Origin: an uncultured Anaerolineaceae bacterium
GTDB lineage: Bacteria > Chloroflexota > Anaerolineae > Anaerolineales > Anaerolineaceae
Reading direction: 5' to 3'
DNA: 64,000 bases
NCBI GenBank assembly: GCA_938020565.1
Contig: CALIHP010000048.1
Span: forward strand, 15,755-79,754
The stretch's first letter is position 1; each line of letters starts with the position of its first letter. Positions 8,403 through 16,400 of the stretch are shown here, piece after piece. The notes beneath the pieces are model-generated. The model worked only from the letters and a program-made list of their open reading frames with translations. It did no database searches and was not told the DNA's origin. Both the position numbers and the translations under genes were made by a program.

Positions 8403-10931
8403 CTACAGCAGCGAGACCGGGTCCATTTCAAAACGCGCTTCGCCGAAATTAAACCCACGCAGCGTTTCGGCGATCCGCGCCCCGCGCAGAACCACCTGCC
8501 AGCGGTAACGATCGTTCAGCTTCTGGTAAAAACAGGGCGCCGGACCGATCAAACGGATCTCTCCGCCATGCCGCGCGATGACGTCCCGAAGCTCCGCCGC
8601 TACGTGAAGGCAACGGGACTGGGCCCGCTCCGGGCTTCCGTTCGTGATCAAAACGCGCGCCATTCGCGAAAACGGCGGATACCCCAACCTGCGCCGGTAC
8701 GCCAGCTCCTGCGTATAGAACGCGTCGGCGTCGCCCGTAACCGCCGCGACCAACGAATAACGCTCCGGCTGATACGTTTGCAGGATGGCGCGGCCGGGAA
8801 TTTTCCCCCGCCCGGCTCGTCCGATAACCTGCGTCATGAGCTGATAGATCCTCTCGTCGGCGCGATAATCCAATAATCCGCCGCCAATCTCCGCGAGAAC
8901 AACGCCAACGAGCGCGACGTCGGGTAAGTCGAGCCCTTTCGAAACCATCTGCGTTCCGATCAGCATGTCCGCCTCCCGGTTCATAAAGCGCGACAGAATA
9001 TCCTCGACCGCTCCTTTTCGCCCGGTCATATCCGAATCCAGGCGCAAAATCCGTGCCTGAGGGAAGGTTTCTTTTGCAAGAAGATCAACCTGTTCAATAC
9101 CAGCGCTGAACCGATTGATCTCCGGCGATCCGCAATGCGGACAGGCGTCGGGAACCGCGGTCTTGTAGCCGCAAAAATGACATTCCAGCCGCCCGGTCGA
9201 CTGATGCAGCGTGAGATTCAGGTCACACTTCGGGCACTTGAACGCCTCGCCGCAGGCAGCGCAAAACGTATAAGCATACGAACCGCGCCGGTTCATGAAC
9301 AGGATCGACTGACGCCCCGCGGAAAGCGTCCGGTTGACAGCACCGATCAATTCCCGGCTGAAAAGCGACCGATTCCCGGCCTTAAGCTCTTCACGGAGAT
9401 CGACGACGGTCGCTTCTGGGACAGCCGCCAGTCCGGGACGCGCCGTCATCCGCAAAAATGTCCAGCCAGACCGTTCCGCTTTGTACCGCTGCGCGACGGT
9501 TGGCGTCGCCGAGCCGAAAACGACGGTCGCGCCGGCAATTTCTCCATAAGCGACCGCCAGCGGACCCGCCGAAAAATACGGCGCGCTTTCCGATTGGTAA
9601 TACGAATCGTCATGGCACTCATCCATCAGGATCAGGCCCAAATCCGGTAACGGAACGGCAAAGGCGGAACGCGTCCCGACGATAACGCGAGCGCTTCCGG
9701 AGCGTCCCGCGTTCCAGGCATCGAACCGCTGGCCTTCAGACAGTTTCGAATGATAAACTGCGACCTGTTCCGGGAACCGGGCGCGGAAGCGGGCGGCGAG
9801 CTGCGGCGTCAGTGCGATTTCCGGAACCAGGACCAGGACCTGTTTCCCGAGCGCGATCGCCTCGTCGGCAGCGCGTAAATAGACCTCGGTCTTCCCGGAA
9901 CCGGTAACGCCCTGAATCAGCACGGCGCCGTCGTCAGCGCCGCCGCTTAACCGCGAAGAAATTGCGGCGACCGCGGCGGCCTGCTCCTTCGTCAGCTGGA
10001 TATCCGATACCGCCGGATAATTCTCCGGAAGCGTCTCCGTGTATTCCCGGACGACGTCAAGCTCAACGATTTCCGCAAGGCCCAGCCTGCAGAGCGCCAT
10101 CAGATCAGCCATGCTCCCGTCGCAGGCATGAATTGCCTCCGCCGCCTGCGTCGGAGAATTATGATTCCGCAGCCAGGTTACGATTTCACAGCGCCGCGTA
10201 TGAGCCGGTTCGGATTTCGCCAGCCGCCCCTTCCGCTCCTCGGCAAACGCCTGCCCCGCGTCCGTAAGCCGAACGCCTTTGACCGTCCTTTTCTTATCTC
10301 GCGGCCTTTTCAAAGCCAACCGCCGCGCGACTTTCCCCGACCGGATTAAACGGACAATGACTTTATCCAGATCAGCCTCGAACGGAAATTCAGCCGCCAG
10401 CGCTTTCTCCGGAACCGCGGCGCCGATCGCTCGCTGAAGCCCGGCGAGCCGGGAGAAAACACGGTCGCCAACCGGCGCCGACGGATCGAGCGCATCATCG
10501 AGGATGCGCCCCTGGAGAGGCTCAGCGGTCAGGACCTCAGGCGGAATTTCAAGGAATGCTTCGGATAAGCGCCGAATCTTCTCAGGCATCACCACATTCA
10601 TACAGGCAGGCAGGGGGGAAAGCGTCCATTTCGCAAGATCCAGCCCTAATTTCAGCTGGGCCGCAGTGACGATCGGGGTCTCGTCGATCAGGAAAAGGAT
10701 CTCTTTAAGCCGGTCGATCTCGCTCACAGCCGCAAACCCGATGATAATACCCTGAAGATAATCGCCGCCAAGCGGAACCGCAACGAGACTTCCCAAGGCG
10801 GCCCGGTCACGAAGCGATTCGGGAACCGCGTAATCAAAGACGCCGTCGCCTCGCGGAATCGCGGTCAGAACTTTCGCGATTTTTCTTTCGTCCCGAGCTT
10901 CCAATCCATTCTCAGAGCAATCCAATTTCAT
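8403..10931 (-). CDS. priA: Primosomal replication-restart helicase PriA
   Basis: An 842-residue superfamily-2 DNA helicase that reloads the replisome at stalled forks. An N-terminal DNA-binding domain (PRGDGVFDYAVPE) is followed by Walker A GVTGSGKTEVYL near residue 340 and the Walker B/DEAH-type box LMDECHDDSYYQ near 437. A cysteine-rich zinc insert spans about 559-603 (CAACGEAFKCPKC, CHFCGYK, CPHCGS), followed by helicase motifs IGTQMVSKGLDLPD and QVIGRAGRG. The start has only a close GAGGG, but the upstream membrane-protein gene ends 18 bases away, so translational coupling is plausible. Confidence 0.97.
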   Translation of the reverse strand: MKLDCSENGLEARDERKIAKVLTAIPRGDGVFDYAVPESLRDRAALGSLVAVPLGGDYLQGIIIGFAAVSEIDRLKEILFLIDETPIVTAAQLKLGLDLAKWTLSPLPACMNVVMPEKIRRLSEAFLEIPPEVLTAEPLQGRILDDALDPSAPVGDRVFSRLAGLQRAIGAAVPEKALAAEFPFEADLDKVIVRLIRSGKVARRLALKRPRDKKRTVKGVRLTDAGQAFAEERKGRLAKSEPAHTRRCEIVTWLRNHNSPTQAAEAIHACDGSMADLMALCRLGLAEIVELDVVREYTETLPENYPAVSDIQLTKEQAAAVAAISSRLSGGADDGAVLIQGVTGSGKTEVYLRAADEAIALGKQVLVLVPEIALTPQLAARFRARFPEQVAVYHSKLSEGQRFDAWNAGRSGSARVIVGTRSAFAVPLPDLGLILMDECHDDSYYQSESAPYFSAGPLAVAYGEIAGATVVFGSATPTVAQRYKAERSGWTFLRMTARPGLAAVPEATVVDLREELKAGNRSLFSRELIGAVNRTLSAGRQSILFMNRRGSYAYTFCAACGEAFKCPKCDLNLTLHQSTGRLECHFCGYKTAVPDACPHCGSPEINRFSAGIEQVDLLAKETFPQARILRLDSDMTGRKGAVEDILSRFMNREADMLIGTQMVSKGLDLPDVALVGVVLAEIGGGLLDYRADERIYQLMTQVIGRAGRGKIPGRAILQTYQPERYSLVAAVTGDADAFYTQELAYRRRLGYPPFSRMARVLITNGSPERAQSRCLHVAAELRDVIARHGGEIRLIGPAPCFYQKLNDRYRWQVVLRGARIAETLRGFNFGEARFEMDPVSLL

Positions 10932-10949
10932 CCCTCAGCTATTTCCCGC

Positions 10950-12854
10950 TTAGCGGAGAAAATACCACCAATGCAGCGACAACGCGTTCACCAGCGCCCC
11001 GGCGATCGTCAGGATGATAAAAAACCAGGATGCCCGGCCGCGCATTCCCGCCGCAATCAGGAGAAAAAGCGGGAAAACAAAATCCATCAGGTACCGGTAC
11101 CCAATCTGCTCCGCGCCGGTATTATGATACATCAGCAGCATTCCAACCGAAAGCAGGATCGAAAGCCAGGCGCCCGCACGCCAGATATCGGTCTGGACGC
11201 GATTTTCGGAGGGAACGCTTCCGCGCCGGAAAGCATAAACGATCGGCGGCGTCATGATAAATATCGAGTATCCCGCGATCCCCGGCCGAAAATAAACCGA
11301 TCCGCCGTTCAATCCGACGTGCGGCAGCGCCGTTATCATCACGCGCCAATTAATCGGGAGAAAATGCGGATGGAACATGCCGTATTGACGGGCGGCTTCA
11401 ACGATAAAAGGCGCGCCATTAATCGTCACGTACCCGAAATCAAGCCCATCGCCAAAACGCAGCCAATTATACGCCAGCAGCAGCGCAACCGAGAGGACGA
11501 CCGGAATCGCGGCCTGAACCGACCAGCGAAAAAACGCCCGCAGCGTGAACGCCGCGCGCGCGCGCATCCGCGCAATCTCTATTCCGGCGAGAAAAAGCGC
11601 GATCGGGAAAACGTTCGGACGACAGAGCATCGCGCAGCCGAGCATCACGCCGGTCAGCCACGGAGAGCCGCCGCGAAGCGCCGCCAGACATGACAGTCCA
11701 ATAAAACAGACGGTCATCAATTGAGCGACGAACCACATCTGCCCCAGCGTAACGAGCCAGAGTCCATCCGTGCCGAGTACGAAGGCGACCGCCAGCCAGA
11801 AAATCGCAGCTTCAGTCAGCTCGAAAAAACCTTCCCGTATCGCCGCGCGTACCGCCCAGATCAGGATCAGGACGTTTAACGCGCCAACCAGCGCCGAAAC
11901 GACGGTCATATTCACGCCATCCAAACCCAGCCAGGCGACGAACGGAATCAGCACGAGAGCAGGCATCGGCGGATTCGGAACATACCAGCGCCCCTGGAAC
12001 AGGGTCAGATCATGATTCGTCGGCGGATTTTCCAGATACAGCCTTCCCTTCAGGAACGCATCGGCCAATTCTCCCCAGTACGCCTTCGCTGGGGTATCAG
12101 TCCGCATCACCCAATAAGCGGTCAGCCGGAAAAAAGCGAACGTCAGCGCAAAGATAAACGCATCGGTCAGGATAGAGTCGATCCAATTCGGAACCAGGTT
12201 CCGCTTTTTTTTGAACGCATGAGCCAGCGCCAGCAGGCCCGCGAAAATCGGAGCTGGGAGAAACGTTGCGCCCGGATGAAACAAACGCCGGTCCCAGTCA
12301 ATCATGTCATAATACGCGAACGCGGCCGCAAAAATGAGCAGGAACAGGCAGATTTCGCTCCAACGCAGAAACGGCCGATCCCGATCCTCTGCAGCGCACA
12401 TCCGTCCGAGGCACAGCGAGAGCTGAACCGCCTGAAGCACGATCCAAACCAGCAGCGGCCCCAAGCGCGCGGAGATCGAACGGGCTGTCCCGTCCAGCGC
12501 ATGCGCCGGGCCAACCGCGAAAAAAACCAGGGCCGCCGTCAGCCAGAAAAATCCCCATGCCACCAGCCGGGCGGTATTTGCCGCCGCCCGAAGCGTCCGG
12601 AAGGTACGAAGGCTGCGCTCGATCCGCTCGGCGAAAACGAATACGCCAAACCAGCCGGCAGCAGCGACGATCATCAGCGCAGCGATTATCAGCCGTTCGC
12701 GCGACAATCCGAACAGAACGGCGCTCGCGCTCTCAGACCTCGTCCAAACGCTCAAACCAATCGCCAGAACGCCCTCGATCGCTGAGAACAGCGCTATCCG
12801 CCGCAGCGTCAGCTGCCGGCGCGTCCATATCGAGAATCTTTCGCCCAGACCCAT
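10950..12854 (-). CDS. Polytopic membrane protein, GT-C glycosyltransferase-like
   Basis: A 634-residue integral membrane protein with about a dozen hydrophobic segments. A large extracytoplasmic loop after residue ~240 contains NPPTNHDLTLFQGRWYVPNPPMPALVL, which resembles the substrate-loop arrangement of GT-C (dolichol-phosphate-mannose type) glycosyltransferases. An acidic catalytic pair in the first loop could not be assigned with confidence. It may transfer sugars from a lipid carrier to surface glycans or proteins. No Shine-Dalgarno sequence is seen; a TAAAAT box ends exactly six bases before the ATG, suggesting a leaderless mRNA. It heads the leftward priA cluster. Confidence 0.75.
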   Translation of the reverse strand: MGLGERFSIWTRRQLTLRRIALFSAIEGVLAIGLSVWTRSESASAVLFGLSRERLIIAALMIVAAAGWFGVFVFAERIERSLRTFRTLRAAANTARLVAWGFFWLTAALVFFAVGPAHALDGTARSISARLGPLLVWIVLQAVQLSLCLGRMCAAEDRDRPFLRWSEICLFLLIFAAAFAYYDMIDWDRRLFHPGATFLPAPIFAGLLALAHAFKKKRNLVPNWIDSILTDAFIFALTFAFFRLTAYWVMRTDTPAKAYWGELADAFLKGRLYLENPPTNHDLTLFQGRWYVPNPPMPALVLIPFVAWLGLDGVNMTVVSALVGALNVLILIWAVRAAIREGFFELTEAAIFWLAVAFVLGTDGLWLVTLGQMWFVAQLMTVCFIGLSCLAALRGGSPWLTGVMLGCAMLCRPNVFPIALFLAGIEIARMRARAAFTLRAFFRWSVQAAIPVVLSVALLLAYNWLRFGDGLDFGYVTINGAPFIVEAARQYGMFHPHFLPINWRVMITALPHVGLNGGSVYFRPGIAGYSIFIMTPPIVYAFRRGSVPSENRVQTDIWRAGAWLSILLSVGMLLMYHNTGAEQIGYRYLMDFVFPLFLLIAAGMRGRASWFFIILTIAGALVNALSLHWWYFLR

Positions 12855-12860
12855 GAGATA

Positions 12861-12866
12861 ATTTTA
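12861..12866 (-). promoter_or_regulatory. Candidate -10 for a leaderless transcript of the GT-C-like gene
   Basis: On the minus strand TAAAAT is followed by six bases and the ATG at 12854, with no ribosome site between. This fits the TA-N3-T-N6-ATG layout of leaderless genes. Confidence 0.45.
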
Positions 12867-12902
12867 CTGCAACGAATGACGAAAGCGGAATCCCGCCGTT
12901 GG

Positions 12903-12908
12903 TATAAT
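12903..12908 (+). promoter_or_regulatory. -10 box of the DUF177 gene
   Basis: A perfect TATAAT lies 36 bases before the ATG at 12939. The -35 is not clear. An in-frame ATG at 12918 lies 9 bases after the box, but the ATG at 12939 has the ribosome site. Confidence 0.5.
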
Positions 12909-12938
12909 GGCATTATCATGCTTATTGGGAGGATTGAG

Positions 12939-13406
12939 ATGAACAACAAAGATTTTTTACGAATCAACGTCGGTTACCTCTTAAATCAAGCGGTCGGAAC
13001 CTATCGCGACGTTGATTTTGAAACGCCGCATCTTGAAATCGACGCTGATTTTCAGGTCGATAACTTTAAAGGAACCGCGCGTCTCTGCCGCGTCCAGCAA
13101 GGGATCCTTGTAAAGATGAATTGTGAAGGAGATACGGAACTCGATTGCGTCCGCTGCCTGACGCCGTACATGCAGCATATAACGGTTGAATTCGACGAGC
13201 TGTTCGCGCTCCCCAACCTGAGGCAGAACCAGGACGCGGATAATTTCCTCCCCGAGAACGGAAATATCGACCTGTTTCCGCTGGTGGACGAGTTTATGAC
13301 GATAGAAATCCCGATCAAACCCCTCTGCGACGAAAACTGCAAGGGACTGTGCCAGGAATGCGGCGCAAATTTAAACATTGAACGGTGCCAACATTACCCC
13401 GCATAA
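12939..13406 (+). CDS. DUF177/YceD family protein
   Basis: A 155-residue member of the YceD/DUF177 family, linked in other bacteria to 23S rRNA/large-subunit processing and usually encoded directly before rpmF (L32). Diagnostic parts are the CxxC segment ELDCVRCLTPY, the middle FDELFALP and the C-terminal CDENCKGLCQECGANLN with four cysteines. The start at 12939 has GGGAGG upstream. Unusually, rpmF does not follow: a strong terminator begins 10 bases after the stop, so the usual pairing is broken here. Confidence 0.88.
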   Translation: MNNKDFLRINVGYLLNQAVGTYRDVDFETPHLEIDADFQVDNFKGTARLCRVQQGILVKMNCEGDTELDCVRCLTPYMQHITVEFDELFALPNLRQNQDADNFLPENGNIDLFPLVDEFMTIEIPIKPLCDENCKGLCQECGANLNIERCQHYPA

Positions 13407-13415
13407 CGCTCCTTT

Positions 13416-13448
13416 ACAAAAAAAGCGGCCTCAAGCCGCTTTTTTTGT
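13416..13448. terminator. Strong bidirectional terminator
   Basis: ACAAAAAAAGCGGC (13416-13429) and its exact complement GCCGCTTTTTTTGT (13435-13448) flank a CTCAA loop. With A and T runs on both sides it works in either direction, serving the convergent DUF177 and 1846-aa protein genes. Confidence 0.9.
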
Positions 13449-13461
13449 AAAAATCTGAGGA

Positions 13462-16400
13462 TTATCTTTTCCGCAGCATTGCGACCGTATCAGCCGCGGG
13501 CTTCAACTCGCGAAACCGTATCGTTACGACGAACCCGTCGACCTGAACGAGATACTCCGAGGGAAGATCGCCAACCTTCAGCTGGTACGCGTACGGTTGA
13601 CCGGCGTCGGTCAGACCGATCATATCTGTCCATTGATACTTCGTCACCCCATTCGGGAACGAAACCCGTTCCAGATTCAACGCGGCATCGTTGAGACTGC
13701 GCTGCAGCGTCAGCTCAACGGTCGGATGCGGCCCCGGAACGTCGATCCAGCGAATCTCAGCGTCGATCTTTCCGGTCTGCTGGTACAGGGCCGGTTCATA
13801 GCGATAGGTCACGGTCAGGCCTTCCGAAACTCCCGAATAATTTACCAACGGCTCGGCATTGACCAACGCATATCCGAAAGCACCGCCCTGATCGTCGGTC
13901 AGCGGCAGGCTCTTCCATACGTGAGCGAGTTTCCCATTCGGAATCTCAACCGTATCGATATTTTCGGTCGTTCCGTCTGGAAGCGACCGTTTCAGCGACA
14001 CTACCGCGGTTGGATGCGCCGTTGAGTTCCCCTCCCAGATAATCCGTCCGATAACGTCGCCCACCGGCGGTTCATACCGGTTCAGGAGGGTCAGCCCGTC
14101 TTCGATCTTCCGATAATTTTCCGGAACGACCGGTTCGCCGATCGAATACTCGTAGAGAACGCCCTCTTCGTCGTACAGCGGGAGCCCGCTCCAAACAACC
14201 GCCTGGTTCTTGACGCCGGTCGTCGTGCCCGCTTCGATCCGCCTCAGTTCGCCAACCGCTTCGCCGTTGCAATAGAGCTGGACCTCGACGGCAGGACGCG
14301 GCAGCTTCATCCCGTTTTCCCACTGGATCGTTCCCTGAACCGAGCCAAGCGGCGACTGATACGTGTAAACCGCTTTCAGCCCATCGACAGACGCCGCATA
14401 GTTGTTGATTGCGGCGCTGTTCATCAGCGAATAGGCATACGGGTTGCCTTCCGCATCGGTCAGCGGCAGCGACGGCCAGACATGCGTCGTCACGCCATCC
14501 TGGAACGACGTTGAACCGACCGATTCGATAACGCCTCCTTCTGCACGGCGCATCAGCTGCACCGTGACGGTCGGGCGGGGATCCGGGCCATTTTTCCATT
14601 CAATTTTCCCGGTAATATCCTCCAATTTTGATACATACCGGTTCGTAATTGTCGTATTGTCCGTCTGGAGCTGCTGGTAACCCTCCGGAACCTCAACCTG
14701 CTTGATCCGATAAGCGTAAGCGCGTCCGTTGGCGTCGGTTTCCGGAACCTCGGTCCAGGTCATGACGCTTTCCGTCGCGCCGATTCCTTCCGGACCGCTC
14801 CCAGCCGGCATCCTGTCTTCGCCATAGGGAACGCCGTCCCGGAGCAGCTGGAGCTGGACCGCCGGACGCGTCAGCGCCGATCCACCCACCCAGACGATCC
14901 GAAATGCCGGCGTGATCATGCGCGTCTGATACCGCTCGGTAATCCGAAGCGGCTCCGACGGATCGCTTTCGTCGTTCCAGCGTTCGTCGTCTCCCGTCAG
15001 GTTTTCAACGGAATACCGATACGGGACTCCCTCGCTGTCGGTTCGATCAACGCACCAGGTTATCGTTTCCGTCGTCTTCGCCGCGCCGGCGGGCTGCGGC
15101 GAGGGTTTGACCATGACTGGATTCGTCTGCGCACAGATTTTCCCATCGATACGGTCCGCCGACGTCAGCGCCACTGGCGCCGCGTTCCCGTCTCCGCTGG
15201 CGCGCTTCAGCTGCAAATTTGCGTCCGTCCTCTGGAGCTGACCGCCGAAACGAACGAGCTCCGCCTGAACCGGAATTTTTTCAGATTGATACGCGTACGT
15301 CAGCGTCAATCCATCCTCCGTAACGAGATAATTCGCCGGCGGCTTTGGATCATGAACCGTATATTGATATGGCTGGCCGGCGGCATCGGTCTCGGTCACG
15401 TCCAGGCAGTCCGCCGACTCATCTCCCTCATCGCACCAAGTGATCGCCGCGCCGCTGTCGTCGGCCAAAGCGGCCTCCGGGAGAACCGTTTGCGGCGCGC
15501 CGACTTGCTTGCCGTTCCGCAGCAGCTCCAGCGTAATTACCGGACGCGGAAGCGCCGAGCCTCCGATCCAGCGCACGAAAAGCCGCGGAGAAACCGGGCG
15601 CGAATGATACGTGCTGACAAGCCTGAAAGGATCAGATTCATCAACAGATTCCGTCCAGAGCGGCGAATCGCTTTCAGCCTCGACGACCTGATATGTAATT
15701 GGGTTACCTTCTGAATCGTATTCGTCGACGCACCAGTTGACCGCAACGGTCAGCGGATTCAAGCGGACCGCGTCCGGGTCCGGGTTCAGCCGAAGCGGGT
15801 TGTCCGCCTCACAGCTGACGCCATCGATCCCGTCTGCAGCGGTCAGCAGGACATCATGGGCCCGGCCCTCGCCGTCGAGCTGCTGCAGCCGCAGCTCGGC
15901 AGGCTGCCGCACGTACTGCCCATCGATCCAGACCTTTTGGACACGGACGATTTTCTTGTCCGATCGAAACGTATGCGTAACCGTCAACCCGTCGACAGCA
16001 ACGTCATAATTCGCCGCCGGGACCGGCTCAAAAACAGAGTACAGAATCGGACGCCCCTCCAGATCGGTTTCAGGAAGCGCGCTGAAACCGGCGTTCGGGA
16101 AGGCACGGACGAGATCGATTGCCTCGCCCGCGCTCGTCCCGGAAAGCCCATCCGATTGAATCGTAACCAGGCTGCCAAGCTGCGTTCCATTGCGAAGAAG
16201 CGCCAGCGTAATATCCGGGTGAACATAGTTCGCGCCCCCCTCCCAGTTCACAGCAATTTTCGGCTCTGCGTCAGGGATCCGATAGCGTTTGACAAGCTGA
16301 AGCGGAGAATCGGCGCTCGCCGGGAGCCAATATGGTGAAGTCTCCGCCTCGGCCTCCGCCAGGAAATATTCGATCGGCTCCCCACTCGAATCCGTCGCGT

